Notes: a model not told the origin generated them from the sequence alone. Shown: positions 50,627-59,736, counted from the stretch's first letter. The stretch: DNA of 64,000 nt from Roseimaritima sediminicola (GCF_009618275.1 NZ_WIAD01000024.1:24364-88363), one strand, 5' to 3'. Numbers and translations are program-made.

Positions 50627-50805
50627 GCTTCCAGCCTGTGAACAGTGGCATAGGCTTCCAGCCTGTGAACAGTGGCATAGGCTTCCAGCCTGTGAGTAGT
50701 GGCAAGGCTTCCAGCCTGTGAATGAACGCATCTCTCGGCTGGGACAGCCGAGCTACTCTCTCTCTCTCTCTCTCGGCTGGGACAGCCGAGCTACTATGGG
50801 CATCT
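50617..50805. repeat. Tandem 27-bp units, then palindromes and a CT run
   Basis: Four direct copies of AGTGGCATAGGCTTCCAGCC plus TGTGAAC lie at 50617-50720; the first has CCTAG in place of CATAG and supplies the stop of the preceding gene. Then come CTCGGCTGGGACAGCCGAG (50733-50751), a (CT)n run (about 50752-50773) and a second palindrome ending at 50792. The segment ends at the 3' end of the TsaE gene. Confidence 0.88.
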
Positions 50806-51307
50806 ACATCGACGTCAGCACGTCCTCCACGATCGGGCTCCAGCTGGAGAGCCCCGAGATCTGCACCAGGCGGCTGTCGGCTTCGCCCATCCGCATCCGC
50901 AGCCACAGCGTTTCACGCGGCATGCAGTCGGCAAAGCGGTCGGCCCATTCGATCATCATCACGGCCGCTTCTTCGAACAATTCCTCCACGCCCAGCTCCC
51001 AGAGTTCGTCCTCGTCGGCGATCCGGTAAGCGTCCAGATGGTACAGCCGGCGCTCGGCGGCGTACTGCTGCAGCATCGTGAACGTGGGGCTGGTCACGTC
51101 GCCTCCGTCCAGTCCCAGAGACTGGGCAAAGGCTTGGACCAGTCGCGTTTTACCGACGCCCAGTGTACCCACCAGGCCGACGCAGGCCTGCGGCGGAAGG
51201 TGCGTGTTGAGGGCGGCGGCCAGCCGGTCGGTATCGTCCAGGCTGTGCAGCTGCAATAGGCCCAGCTCCTGATGGTCGGGGTGAAACAGGGTGGCCGAGG
51301 TGTTCAT
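50804..51307 (-). CDS. tsaE: tRNA threonylcarbamoyladenosine biosynthesis ATPase TsaE
   Basis: A 167-residue protein from ATG 51307. Walker A is G-T-L-G-V-G-K-T (residues 47-54), with the F-A-Q-S-L-G helix, V-T-S-P-T-F-T-M-L-Q-Q-Y, Y-H-L-D-A-Y-R-I and V-M-M-I-E-W-A-D-R-F, all standard TsaE. It is an ATPase that works with TsaB/TsaD to make t6A at position 37 of ANN-decoding tRNAs. Its start overlaps the ThiL stop (ATGA), so the two are co-translated. The palindromic repeats end right at its stop. Confidence 0.95.
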   Translation of the reverse strand: MNTSATLFHPDHQELGLLQLHSLDDTDRLAAALNTHLPPQACVGLVGTLGVGKTRLVQAFAQSLGLDGGDVTSPTFTMLQQYAAERRLYHLDAYRIADEDELWELGVEELFEEAAVMMIEWADRFADCMPRETLWLRMRMGEADSRLVQISGLSSWSPIVEDVLTSM

Positions 51308-52248
51308 GGTTTTGGCTCCAAGGCCCGAGTGGGATGGCTGCCGTGGATGTAGCCGCTGGGGCTCAGGCGTTCCAGACGACCGGACCTTCGCATCCACAGG
51401 CCGGTGCGAGCGGTGTAGTTGCCGATCTGCGTCAGCGGCACGCCCACGTTGATCTCGCCCAGCCGATCGGCGTCGGCTTGGCTGACGGCCAAGATTAATT
51501 CGAAGTCTTCGCCGTCGCCCAGGGCACGTTGCAGAGCCGTGGTTTCCGGCGTCTGCTGGGCCAGCCGCTGGGCGTCGTCGTGAATCGGAATCAGGCTGGT
51601 ATCGATTTCCGCTCCCACACCGCTGGCGGCGCACAACCGATCCAGGTCCAAGGACAGGCCGTCGCTGACGTCCATCGCGGCGTGGACGTCGAGGCATTCA
51701 CGCAGCCGCGTAGCCGCTTCGACGCGAGGTTCGAATGTCAGATGACGGCCCAGCAAACTCCCGCCGAACGCGCCGGTGACCAGGATCGCGTCCCCGTCCT
51801 CGGCCCCGCGCCGCAGCCACGCTTTGCCCGCGGGCACTTCGCCCAGGATGGTGACCGAAATCGCCAGCGGACCGTCGTACACCGATAGGTCACCGCCGGC
51901 GATGGCCACACCATACTGTTGGCAGATCGCCAGAATCCCTTCGTAGACCGCGGCCGCAGTCTGGGTGGCGGCCTCGCTGGGCAGGGACAGCGTGACCAGG
52001 ATCGCGGTGGGCTGGGCACCCATCGCCGCGATATCGCTCAGATTGATCGCCACGGACTTGCGGCCGATGTCGGCCGCGTCGTGCTGGTCGGCCAGGAAAT
52101 CCACGCCGTCGACGATCGTATCGGTCGCCATCACCGTCTGCCGCCCGGGCGTCGGCGTCCACACCGCGGCGTCGTCGCCGATGCCCACGTCCACCTGAGG
52201 CAACTCACGCTGTCGGCCTCGCAGCCAAGCTAAAAAACTTTGTTCCAC
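51304..52248 (-). CDS. thiL: Thiamine-monophosphate kinase
   Basis: A 314-residue protein from GTG 52248. It shows I-G-D-D-A-A-V (residues 22-28), [38 protein letters not shown], and [14 protein letters not shown], as in ThiL of the PurM/HypE fold. It phosphorylates thiamine monophosphate to the diphosphate, the last step of the pathway, using ATP. It is read before TsaE with a 4-base overlap; this pair is found together in some bacteria for reasons unknown. No riboswitch is seen upstream. Confidence 0.95.
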   Translation of the reverse strand: MEQSFLAWLRGRQRELPQVDVGIGDDAAVWTPTPGRQTVMATDTIVDGVDFLADQHDAADIGRKSVAINLSDIAAMGAQPTAILVTLSLPSEAATQTAAAVYEGILAICQQYGVAIAGGDLSVYDGPLAISVTILGEVPAGKAWLRRGAEDGDAILVTGAFGGSLLGRHLTFEPRVEAATRLRECLDVHAAMDVSDGLSLDLDRLCAASGVGAEIDTSLIPIHDDAQRLAQQTPETTALQRALGDGEDFELILAVSQADADRLGEINVGVPLTQIGNYTARTGLWMRRSGRLERLSPSGYIHGSHPTRALEPKP

Positions 52249-52470
52249 CGGATCTCGCTTTCTCGCAAATTAATTCGTTCGCGGGCCCTCCATGCGGGCC
52301 GGCCAACCACCATAACATCGCTCGCCCGTTTCACCCAGAACGCCTCCGCCGCGTCTCGGTCCGAAACCAACCGGGGCGTTCGCCCAAACGGCTCAGTATG
52401 TTCCACGCGTGTCGCGTACAATAAAAGTACCGACGCATCGCCTTTTTCATTTTTTGGAGTCCGTGGAATC

Positions 52471-53943
52471 ATGGCTACTTCACTGCAAGCTTCACCGGCA
52501 GAAATCCAGGTGCAACACACCCAGTGCTTTATCGATGGCCAGTGGCAGGAGGCGGCCAGCGGCAAGACGTTTGCCACGATCAATCCGGCCACTGAGGAGC
52601 TGATCGCTGAGGTTGCCGAGGGCGATACCGAGGATGTCGATCGGGCGGCCCGGGCGGCTCGGCGAGCCTTCGACAGCGGAGATTGGCCCAAGATGGACGC
52701 TCGCGATCGGGGGCGGCTGATGTACCTGTTGGCCGACCGCATCGAACGCGAGATCGACGAACTGGCCGCATTGGAAACGCTGGACAACGGCAAACCGATT
52801 CGCGAGAGCCGCCACGTGGACCTGCCCTTGGTTGTCGACGTGCTCCGCTACTACGCCGGATACGCCGACAAGATTCACGGCAGCACGATCCCGATCCGCG
52901 GCAATTATTTTTGCTACACGCGGCGTGAACCGGTGGGCGTGGCCGGGCAGATCATTCCGTGGAATTTCCCCATGCTGATGACGGCCTGGAAATGGGGCCC
53001 CGCTCTGGCGGCCGGCTGTACGATCGTGATGAAGCCGGCCGAGCAGACGCCGCTGACCTGCCTGCGGATGGCCCAGTTGGCCAAGGAGGTCGGGTTTCCC
53101 GATGGCGTGATCAACGTCGTGCCGGGCTTCGGGCCGACCGCCGGGGCGGCGGTCGTCAAACATCCGATGATCGACAAAGTGGCGTTTACCGGCGAGCACC
53201 GCACGGCGCAGATCATCACCCGCGATTCAGCCGAAACGCTGAAACGCTTGACGTTCGAACTGGGCGGCAAAAGTCCCAACGTGGTGTACGCCGATGCCGA
53301 CCTCGATGCCGCCGCCCAAGGCGCCTACCTGGGGCTGTACTTGAATCAGGGCCAGTGCTGTTGTGCGGGCAGCCGATTGTTTGTCGAAGCGTCCGCCCAC
53401 GAAGCGTTTATGGAGAAGCTGACGGGGCTAGCGAAGAATCGCAAACTGGGTGACCCTTTCGCCGAGGACACCGAACAGGGACCGCAGGTGGACCGCAACC
53501 AGTTCGACAAGATCATGTCCTACATCGAAAAGGGCCAGCAGGAAGGGGCTCGCTGTGTGACCGGCGGCCAGCGTCATGGCGAACGCGGCTACTTTGTCCA
53601 GCCGACGATCTTCGATGCCGTCGAGGACGACATGGCGATCGCTCAGGACGAAATATTCGGGCCGGTCCTGAGCGTCTTGAAGTTTGAGGACACCGAGCGG
53701 ATGATCGAGCGAGCCAACCGCACATTTTACGGGCTGGCCGCCGCGATCTGGACGCGCGACGTGCACAAAGCTCACGATTTTGCCGCGCGTGTTCGAGCCG
53801 GCACGGTATGGGTAAACTGTTACGACGTCTTCGATGCGGCGGCTCCCTTCGGCGGGTTCAAAATGAGCGGTTACGGCCGCGAACTGGGCGAGGAAGGGCT
53901 GAAGGCCTACACCGAATCGAAGACCGTCACCGTGGCCTTGTAA
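52471..53943 (+). CDS. Aldehyde dehydrogenase (NAD-dependent, ALDH superfamily)
   Basis: A 490-residue protein from ATG 52471, with a GGAG 12 bases upstream. The NAD region [10 protein letters not shown], the catalytic Glu in F-E-L-G-G-K-S-P-N and catalytic Cys in G-Q-C-C-C-A-G-S-R (the middle or first of three Cys) are present, along with F-G-P-V-L-S and the C-terminal P-F-G-G-F-K-M-S-G. This matches the broad ALDH1/2 or betaine/phenylacetaldehyde group; the substrate cannot be chosen from sequence. It oxidises an aldehyde to its acid. An upstream frame reaching 52240 is non-conserved. A repeat array follows its stop. Confidence 0.95.
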   Translation: MATSLQASPAEIQVQHTQCFIDGQWQEAASGKTFATINPATEELIAEVAEGDTEDVDRAARAARRAFDSGDWPKMDARDRGRLMYLLADRIEREIDELAALETLDNGKPIRESRHVDLPLVVDVLRYYAGYADKIHGSTIPIRGNYFCYTRREPVGVAGQIIPWNFPMLMTAWKWGPALAAGCTIVMKPAEQTPLTCLRMAQLAKEVGFPDGVINVVPGFGPTAGAAVVKHPMIDKVAFTGEHRTAQIITRDSAETLKRLTFELGGKSPNVVYADADLDAAAQGAYLGLYLNQGQCCCAGSRLFVEASAHEAFMEKLTGLAKNRKLGDPFAEDTEQGPQVDRNQFDKIMSYIEKGQQEGARCVTGGQRHGERGYFVQPTIFDAVEDDMAIAQDEIFGPVLSVLKFEDTERMIERANRTFYGLAAAIWTRDVHKAHDFAARVRAGTVWVNCYDVFDAAAPFGGFKMSGYGRELGEEGLKAYTESKTVTVAL

Positions 53944-53951
53944 ACAGAGTA

Positions 53952-54071
53952 GCTCGGCTGTCCCAGCCGAGAAGAAACAAAGCCGCTCGGCTGTCCCAGC
54001 CGAGAAGAAACAACACCGCTCGGCTGTCCCAGCCGAGCAGAAACAAAACCGCTCGGCTGTCCCAGCCGCAT
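53952..54071. repeat. Four 33-bp tandem copies of GCTCGGCTGTCCCAGCCGAG plus AGAAACAA spacer
   Basis: Units start at 53952, 53985, 54018 and 54051; the last is cut after GCC. Each has the 8-bp-arm palindrome CTCGGCTG/CAGCCGAG and a spacer AGAAACAA(A/C)(G/A)CC. It fills the gap between the aldehyde dehydrogenase stop and the DUF58 start. Confidence 0.93.
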
Positions 54072-54100
54072 CCCCGAATCAACTTTGTCGAGACATCGCG

Positions 54101-55531
54101 TTGGGCGAAATAACGAGCGACACACAGGCGACATTTCAGTGGCTCACAGCCCTGCCCTGGTTACTGTTGTTGGCGGTGGCCATCCCGCTGCTGTTTGCCG
54201 CGTGGAAGCTGCGCACGTTTCCCACCTGGCTGTGGGCGGTGGTGCTGCTCGTCTCGCTGGCCGCGTCGTTGTTGACGGTGATCAACAGCCATCTGGTTTT
54301 GGTGGTGGCCGTGGTCGATGGCGTGCTGGCGGCCCTCGTGCTGTTGGACCTGACGTTCCTGTATCTGTCGACGTCCGATGGTCTGCGGGCGATGCGCGAG
54401 CTGCCGCGTACGGCTTCGCTGGGCAAACCGCTGCATTACGACCTGACGCTGGAAAACAAGACGCTGACGACGATCCGCGGCGCGTTTCGCGACGACGTGC
54501 CCGAGTCCTTTCGTGCGGAACCCGCCCAGCACTCCCTGCGTCTACCGCAGCTGGCCCGCGTCACCGTGCGGCGGCGGTTGGTGCCGCAGAGTCGCGGGGC
54601 GTTTGCTCTGGAAAAGGTTTACGTCAGCGCCCGCAGCCTGCTGGGGTTTTGGCGGCGTTACGTGGATATTCCGGTCGAGAGCCGTTTGAATGTCTACCCG
54701 GACATGCAGCAGTTGTCGGAATACGCGTTGCTCGCTCGCACCAATCGGCTCAGCCTGATCGGCGTTCGCCGCACCCGTCGCATCGGTCAGGACAGCGACT
54801 TCGAACGACTCCGCGACTACAGCCGCGACGACAACTACCGCCACATCGACTGGCGCAGCACCGCCCGTCGCCGCAAGCTGACCGTGCGGCAATTTCAAAG
54901 CGACCAGAGCCAGCGGTTGATCTTCTTGCTCGACTGTGGGCGGATGATGACCAACGAACGGGCCGGTTATTCGCTGCTCGACCACGCCCTGAACGCTTCG
55001 TTGTTGTTGGCCTACGTCGCCCTCGAACAAGGCGACTCGGTGGGCATGCTGTGTTTCTCCGACACGATCCACGCCTACATTCCGCCCCGCGGCGGCAAGG
55101 CTCAGATGAACCGCTTGATCCAAGCCGGGTTTGACCAATTTCCCCGGCTGGTCGAATCGCGGTACGACGAAGCGTTCTTGTATCTATCGAATCACTGCAA
55201 GCGGCGCTCTCTGGTGATGCTGACGACGAACCTGATCGACGAAGTCAACTCGGCTCAGGTGGTCGATTATTTGGGCAACATCAGTGGCCGTCATCTGCCG
55301 GTGGGCGTGCTGCTGCGGGATCGCCAGATGTTCGACGCGGCCGACCATCCCGAGGGGGACCGCGAGAACATGCTGCGGGCGGCCGCGGCGGCGGAGATTC
55401 TCTGTTGGCGCGACCAGGTGATCCGCGACCTGACCCATCGCGGCGTGTTGGTCGTCGATACGTTCCCCGACGAACTGACCGCACCGCTGGTCAATCAGTA
55501 CTTGGAGATCAAAGCCAAGCACTTGCTGTAG
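54101..55531 (+). CDS. DUF58 domain membrane protein
   Basis: A 476-residue protein. The start is TTG 54101, right after the repeat array; no ATG lies closer to the first membrane helix (L-P-W-L-L-L-L-A-V-A-I-P-L-L). Three hydrophobic segments occupy residues 15-90. The DUF58 signature is G-Q-D-S-D-F-E-R-L-R-D-Y-S-R-D-D-N-Y-R-H-I-D-W-R-S-T-A-R-R near 225-255, followed by a von Willebrand A-like fold with L-L-D-C-G-R (a degraded MIDAS: D-C-G in place of D-x-S-x-S). These proteins usually pair with a MoxR ATPase, absent here, and are tied to membrane-protein or envelope assembly. Confidence 0.92.
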   Translation: MGEITSDTQATFQWLTALPWLLLLAVAIPLLFAAWKLRTFPTWLWAVVLLVSLAASLLTVINSHLVLVVAVVDGVLAALVLLDLTFLYLSTSDGLRAMRELPRTASLGKPLHYDLTLENKTLTTIRGAFRDDVPESFRAEPAQHSLRLPQLARVTVRRRLVPQSRGAFALEKVYVSARSLLGFWRRYVDIPVESRLNVYPDMQQLSEYALLARTNRLSLIGVRRTRRIGQDSDFERLRDYSRDDNYRHIDWRSTARRRKLTVRQFQSDQSQRLIFLLDCGRMMTNERAGYSLLDHALNASLLLAYVALEQGDSVGMLCFSDTIHAYIPPRGGKAQMNRLIQAGFDQFPRLVESRYDEAFLYLSNHCKRRSLVMLTTNLIDEVNSAQVVDYLGNISGRHLPVGVLLRDRQMFDAADHPEGDRENMLRAAAAAEILCWRDQVIRDLTHRGVLVVDTFPDELTAPLVNQYLEIKAKHLL

Positions 55532-55547
55532 AGCGTTTTTCCGCGAC

Positions 55548-55769
55548 GTGTTCGATGTCGAAGACGCGGCGGCGGGGGATCTGGATGCCAAAGGCGATTA
55601 CTTCGATCACGAGTATCAATTCACGCGCGACGGCCGCCCGGTCGCCAGCGTTTCGAAGAAGCTGTTTTCGTTTACCGACAGCTACGGCGTGGAGATCGCC
55701 GAGGGAGAAGACGACGTATTGATCCTCGCCTGCGTGATCGTCATCGATCTGTGCAGCCACGACGACTAG
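55548..55769 (+). pseudogene. C-terminal remnant of a LURP-one-related (YxjI-type) protein
   Basis: Seventy-three codons from GTG 55548 to TAG 55769. The sequence holds only the end of the tubby-like LOR domain: D-H-E-Y-Q-F-T-R-D-G-R-P-V-A-S-V-S-K-K-L-F-S-F-T-D-S-Y-G-V-E-I and E-D-D-V-L-I-L-A-C-V-I-V-I-D-L. Full LOR proteins are about 160-200 residues, so roughly the first half is missing. The reading frame starts 17 bases after the DUF58 stop, which leaves no room for the missing part. Probably a truncated gene, though a short expressed form cannot be excluded. Confidence 0.65.
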
Positions 55770-55831
55770 CTCCCACCCAGCTGGCAAGGCCACAGAAAAG
55801 GTGTAGAATTCGGGGAGTTCAGAAGAACAAA

Positions 55832-55905
55832 GCGCCCGTGGCACAATTGGATAGCGCGTCGGCCTCCGGAGCCGAAGGTTACAGGTTCGAATCCTGTCGG
55901 GCGTA
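55832..55905 (+). tRNA. tRNA-Arg, anticodon CCG
   Basis: A 74-base gene. Acceptor stem GCGCCCG/CGGGCGT (first pair G-T), D-arm with GGATAGCG, anticodon stem TCGGC/GCCGA around loop CTCCGGA, giving anticodon CCG for CGG. T-arm GGTTCGAATCC is standard. Discriminator A, no encoded CCA. It reads away from the LOR remnant. Confidence 0.95.
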
Positions 55906-56330
55906 CTTTTTCTGCGGCTCCCCGGATAAGCTTGGGCCAACGGGACGTTGCCGCCGTGCCCATCAATGAGCCTGCTCGCGCTGGAGTCCAGGCTTCAGCC
56001 GCTCGGTTACCCTGCCTGCCATCGCCTGCGAAGTTCGACTCCAGCACGCTTGCGGTCAATGCTCTGCTTTCCGATCGCTCTGCTTTCCGATCTGTCCGAC
56101 CGGTGCTGATGTCAGGACGAACCGCTTGAACAGCTCCGCATCTGTGTGAGGCAATCCGAGATGGATACCCTTCTCCTGGCTACTCGACGAAACCGACTGG
56201 ACGTTCGAGCAGTACGGCGGCGAACGCGGGTCTTTGAAGTTTCTCATGGTGCTGCGCTGTGGCGCGGGATCGTGGTAAAATAGAGGAGTCATGTGCTGAA
56301 TCGTCCACGAACATTGGCTGGTGCCAGACA
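55906..56330. other. Gene-poor stretch between tRNA-Arg and the antitoxin gene
   Basis: A 425-base gap. It contains a local direct repeat (GCTCTGCTTTCCGATC twice, 56057-56088) and an 82-95-codon minus-strand frame with no family match. The base composition is less G/C-skewed at its end (TGGTAAAATAGAGG, 56272-56285), which could hold the promoter of the toxin-antitoxin pair; that is only a suggestion. Confidence 0.35.
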
Positions 56331-56573
56331 ATGCCCGACTATCAAGACATTCTCGCTTCCGCGTCTCAACTTCCTGTTGAGGAGCGGTTGCGGCTGATCG
56401 ACGATCTTGCCTCTTCGGTTCCAGATGACCAGCCTCCCAAGCTGGCCGACGAATGGCTGGCGGAAATCAAGCGGCGCAGCGACGAAGTAAAGTCAGGCGT
56501 CGTTCAGACAGAAAGCTGGTCCACGATTCGCGAGCGGTTGTTTTCCAATCACGGCGTGCAGGATGCGAGTTGA
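56331..56573 (+). CDS. Putative addiction-module antitoxin (Unstab_antitox family)
   Basis: An 80-residue acidic protein from ATG 56331 (upstream codons to 56259 are unrelated). It begins with a helix, I-L-A-S-A-S-Q-L-P-V-E-E-R-L-R-L-I-D-D-L-A-S-S-V, the hallmark L-P-x-x-E-R-x-x-L-x-x-x-L of this antitoxin family, then D-E-W-L-A-E-I-K-R-R-S-D-E-V. It should bind and inhibit the toxin encoded next and repress the promoter. It overlaps the toxin gene by 11 bases, so translation is coupled. Confidence 0.88.
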   Translation: MPDYQDILASASQLPVEERLRLIDDLASSVPDDQPPKLADEWLAEIKRRSDEVKSGVVQTESWSTIRERLFSNHGVQDAS

Positions 56574-56850
56574 TTTTCATCCGGAGGCTGTAGTTGAGCT
56601 TGAAGAATCAGCCGACTGGTATGGAGAGCGAAGCCCGTCTGCGGCGCGAAGCTTCGCCGTGTCCGTTGACTTGACGATCGAAAAAATCTGCCAGGATCCA
56701 GACCGGTTTATCTGGATTGACGACGTTCATCAGAGCTGCAGCGTAATGGAGTTTCCGTTTCAGATCGTCTATCGCAAAGACTCTGATCGCATCATCATCA
56801 TTGCCGTCGCTCACGCCAAGCGACGCTCGCGCTTTTGGCGAAATCGATAA
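56563..56850 (+). CDS. RelE/ParE-type toxin
   Basis: A 95-residue basic protein. The opening V-D-F-H-P-E-A-V-V-E-L-E-E-S-A-D-W-Y and the end V-M-E-F-P-F-Q-I-V-Y-R-K, then I-I-I-I-A-V-A-H-A-K-R-R, are typical of the RelE/ParE fold (plasmid stabilisation system). ParE acts on gyrase and RelE cleaves mRNA at the ribosome; residues here do not decide between them, although the missing usual C-terminal Tyr/His pair of RelE favours ParE-like. Start ATG 56563 lies within the antitoxin gene. Confidence 0.88.
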   Translation: MRVDFHPEAVVELEESADWYGERSPSAARSFAVSVDLTIEKICQDPDRFIWIDDVHQSCSVMEFPFQIVYRKDSDRIIIIAVAHAKRRSRFWRNR

Positions 56851-56914
56851 TGCCTAATCTACCTCTCCTGGCGCAGGAGCTCCTGAACCCGACGGCAGCC
56901 GATAGAAACATTCT

Positions 56915-58555
56915 CTATGGCTTGATCGCCCTGACCTTCAGCTGGGAAAAACGGGCGTCGGTATCCACCACGCGCAGGCCGATCACGCCGCGATCGTAGG
57001 TGTTGTCGGTGTGCTGGAGCTTCTTCTCGCCATTGTGCTCCACGGTGATACGATCTCTCTCGACTTGGATCGCTAGATGTTGCGGCTGAGTCGTGTTGAT
57101 CTTCGTCTTGGCACGTGCCAGCTCGTGCCAGGAGGTTCCGTCGGTGCGGCCGAGTACCACCAGCTGGGTGCGGGGAATCAGCCCTACAAAATAACCTCGC
57201 TGGGCGTCGTAGCCGACCGAAGCTGCTGTGGTGCGAAACAGAATCCCTGCATCGCGTGAGCGAGCGTTGCCCAGAAAATCGATCGTGACTTCGGCTTTCA
57301 CGTCCCTGGGGACCGCTCCGCTGTAGAGCACTTTCTCTCCGGCGCGATACGCGTTGACGGGCTGTTCGGGTTCTCGACCCAACCGGATCGTGCCATCCTC
57401 CACCGCCAGGTACTGATGATGGCCAAAGTAGTCGAACGATTCGGCGGAGAAGTCGTCTTCATCGATCGCGTCGCCAGACGGATCGGACAACACGGTGCCG
57501 GGCGGAACCGGTTCGCCGAACACGGGGAAGCCTTTTTCGTCAACATGCATCGGCTGGACGTGCACCGCGCGACGCCAACCGGGCCGACGATCCCGCTTGG
57601 CATGAAACACGTGCCACCACTGGCTGCCATCGAGCGACTTGACGAAACAGGAATGGCCGACGCCGTAGGTTGCCTCCGTGCCGCGGAACACAGGCTCCGG
57701 GCGTTTCTTCCAGGACGCCGGCTGCAACGGATCTTCGCCGACCAGTTCCAACAAGCCAAGTTTGTAGGTCGGCAGCCACGAGGCACCGCAGGAATAGACG
57801 ACCGATGTTTGCTGTTCGGTTTGAAACACTTGCGGGGCTTCGTTCAGTCCGCGTTTGGAGTTGTCCGGTTCGATGCGTTCCCAGAGGTAATCGTCGTTGT
57901 CGCAAATCCGCACCCGCGGGCCGGCGAGTTTTGTGGGCGAGGCCATCGGTGCGATGTACAGGTACTGCTGATCCGAACCCGGTCGGTCCCAACCGGACCA
58001 CAGGGCATATCGGCGACCGCCGTGTTCCAGCACCGTCATGTCGATGGCCCAGATGTTGGGAGAACGACCGTCGGCCCCTTCGCCGGTTGCGATCGGCCCG
58101 TGCAGCTCGTACTCGCCCAGCGGGTCGGCGGTCTTGGACCGCAGCACATAGGCCAGATGGTTCTCGTTCCGGCCATCGGATGCGGCAAAGTAAATGTGCC
58201 AGCGATCGTCCAGGTAGTGCAGCTCCGGAGCCCAGACCTGTTGCGACACCGGGCCGCTGTTCGCTGCACGCCAGACGATGTGCTTGCGGCCCAGCGAAGT
58301 CACACTGTCGCTGGTGTGGATGGCGATCGCACGGTTGCCGTCGGACATGCACCACAGATAACGGGCTGCGTTGGGATCGCGCACGACCCACGGGTCGGCT
58401 CCTTCGCCGATCGGATTAACAAACTGATCGGTTCTCAACGCCCCCTGTTGCGCTTGATCCTCAGCCCCTGCTTCCGGTCCAACCAGGGTCGCACCCGCAA
58501 CGGTCAATAAGAGCGAGAGCAGACGTGCTGAGCCGGGGATACAAATTCTGTTCAT
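56915..58555 (-). CDS. Glycoside hydrolase family 43 protein with C-terminal beta-sandwich domain
   Basis: A 546-residue protein from ATG 58555 with a signal peptide (L-L-S-L-L-L-T-V-A-G-A-T-L-V). The GH43 five-bladed propeller has its catalytic Asp near 54 (G-A-D-P-W-V-V-R-D), the pKa-modulating Asp near 172 (I-W-A-I-D-M-T-V) and the acid Glu near 239 (L-N-E-A-P-Q-V-F). Residues about 355-546 form a concanavalin-like module (H-H-Q-Y-L-A-V-E-D-G-T-I ... D-A-G-I-L-F-R-T-T). GH43 includes arabinofuranosidases and xylosidases; the exact specificity is not readable. Divergent from the GH16 gene across 124 bases. Confidence 0.92.
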   Translation of the reverse strand: MNRICIPGSARLLSLLLTVAGATLVGPEAGAEDQAQQGALRTDQFVNPIGEGADPWVVRDPNAARYLWCMSDGNRAIAIHTSDSVTSLGRKHIVWRAANSGPVSQQVWAPELHYLDDRWHIYFAASDGRNENHLAYVLRSKTADPLGEYELHGPIATGEGADGRSPNIWAIDMTVLEHGGRRYALWSGWDRPGSDQQYLYIAPMASPTKLAGPRVRICDNDDYLWERIEPDNSKRGLNEAPQVFQTEQQTSVVYSCGASWLPTYKLGLLELVGEDPLQPASWKKRPEPVFRGTEATYGVGHSCFVKSLDGSQWWHVFHAKRDRRPGWRRAVHVQPMHVDEKGFPVFGEPVPPGTVLSDPSGDAIDEDDFSAESFDYFGHHQYLAVEDGTIRLGREPEQPVNAYRAGEKVLYSGAVPRDVKAEVTIDFLGNARSRDAGILFRTTAASVGYDAQRGYFVGLIPRTQLVVLGRTDGTSWHELARAKTKINTTQPQHLAIQVERDRITVEHNGEKKLQHTDNTYDRGVIGLRVVDTDARFSQLKVRAIKP

Positions 58556-58679
58556 CAAACCTTTTACCAAATAGAATGAACCAGCCTTGGTGCTTTCTGT
58601 TTCGTCACGTGGTCAGGGACGGTCGTGGCAGGTTTCCGCGACATCCCGACCTGGCTTTGTTTTGTTAGAGATATGCGTT

Positions 58680-59531
58680 ATGAGCCTAGCACGGATTCCT
58701 TTTCGAATGTTGGCGATGTTTCTGATGGCCAGCTGGCTGGTTGCGGGGCTGGGGAACACTCGATCGCTGCGGCAGGCGAGCGGTGGCGAGGACGATGATT
58801 GGCAGCTGGTTTGGGCGGATGGGTTCGATGGGGATCGGCTGGATTATTCCAAGTGGGGCGTGGAGGTGAACGCGTTTGGCGGCGGCAATAACGAGTTGCA
58901 GATGTATACCGACCGGCCGAAAAACGTTCGCGTGGCCGACGGCCATTTGATTCTCGAAGCTCATGCCGACCGCCCGAACATCATGGGAACCACCCGCGAG
59001 TACTCCTCGGGCCGAATCCGAACCAAACACCGCGGCGAGTGGACGTACGGCCGGATCGAAGTACGAGCTCAAATGCCCGAGGGACAGGGGATCTGGCCCG
59101 CCATTTGGATGTTGCCAACCGAAGAGAGCTACGGGGGCTGGGCGGCGAGCGGCGAGATCGACATCGTCGAGTACAAAGGTCAGGAGCCGGGACGCGTCCA
59201 TGGTACGCTGCATTTTGGCGCGCCCTGGCCCAAGAACGCCTCGGCGACCGGCCACTACGACTTGCCCGAGGGAAGCTTCGCCGACGGGTTTCACGGATTC
59301 GCCCTGGAGTGGGAGCCAGGGGAGATGCGTTGGTACGTCGATGGCCGGCTGTACCAGACGCTGGATCGCTGGCACAGCGCCGGCCAGCCGTTTCCCGCAC
59401 CCTTTGACAAGCCCTTTCATCTGGTGATCAATTTGGCCGTGGGCGGAGGGTTCGTGGGAGCGCCGGACGAGACCACGGAGTTTCCGGTTCAGTTGAAGGT
59501 GGATCACGTGCGGGTGTTTCAAAAGCGTTAG
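58680..59531 (+). CDS. Glycoside hydrolase family 16 protein
   Basis: A 283-residue protein from ATG 58680 with an N-terminal membrane/signal segment (A-M-F-L-M-A-S-W-L-V-A-G-L-G). The catalytic E159-I-D161-I-V-E164 motif follows S-G (A-S-G-E-I-D-I-V-E-Y). Flanking W-P-A-I-W-M-L-P and H-L-V-I-N-L-A-V-G-G are GH16 marks. The family cleaves beta-1,3 or beta-1,4 glucans and galactans such as laminarin, agar and carrageenan, and this form resembles laminarinase-type. The sulfatase and GH43 nearby support a marine polysaccharide substrate, as inference. Confidence 0.94.
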   Translation: MSLARIPFRMLAMFLMASWLVAGLGNTRSLRQASGGEDDDWQLVWADGFDGDRLDYSKWGVEVNAFGGGNNELQMYTDRPKNVRVADGHLILEAHADRPNIMGTTREYSSGRIRTKHRGEWTYGRIEVRAQMPEGQGIWPAIWMLPTEESYGGWAASGEIDIVEYKGQEPGRVHGTLHFGAPWPKNASATGHYDLPEGSFADGFHGFALEWEPGEMRWYVDGRLYQTLDRWHSAGQPFPAPFDKPFHLVINLAVGGGFVGAPDETTEFPVQLKVDHVRVFQKR

Positions 59532-59736
59532 ACGCTTGCTGCGACGCACATGACTTCCTCCATCCCGGGACCGGTGTCTCAGGCCTTCCGGGCGAGGGTG
59601 TTTGAGGGTTTTCCCCCGGGAAAATCGCATGGCGGTGAAATAGTCGATAGAATGGGCGCGCGTTTGGCCCTCCGGCGGTTGGTTGGTTGCGGCCTGTTGT
59701 TGGTATTTCTTGCGATTCTTGGGGCTTTCCAGGGCT

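Noticed and set aside
48691..51307. Full proteasome/pupylation gene cluster
   Set aside because: No PrcA/PrcB-type N-terminal Thr proteins, no ARC/Mpa ATPase and no second PafA/Dop gene are present in the window; only the enzyme and the candidate tag.
51304..52470. Thiamine riboswitch upstream of thiL or of the thiamine-binding gene
   Set aside because: No CTGAGA-type THI-box core found near 52249-52470 or 18395-18480.
55766..56059. Minus-strand frame across tRNA-Arg
   Set aside because: It contains the usual antisense-of-tRNA peptide ([11 protein letters not shown]) and is not a gene.
56056..56331. Minus-strand frame of about 90 codons before the antitoxin gene
   Set aside because: No recognised motif, poor start region, and it spans the probable promoter of the antitoxin gene.
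55832..56850. Integrated island at tRNA-Arg
   Set aside because: A toxin-antitoxin pair follows, but there is no integrase and no visible duplicate of the tRNA 3' end.
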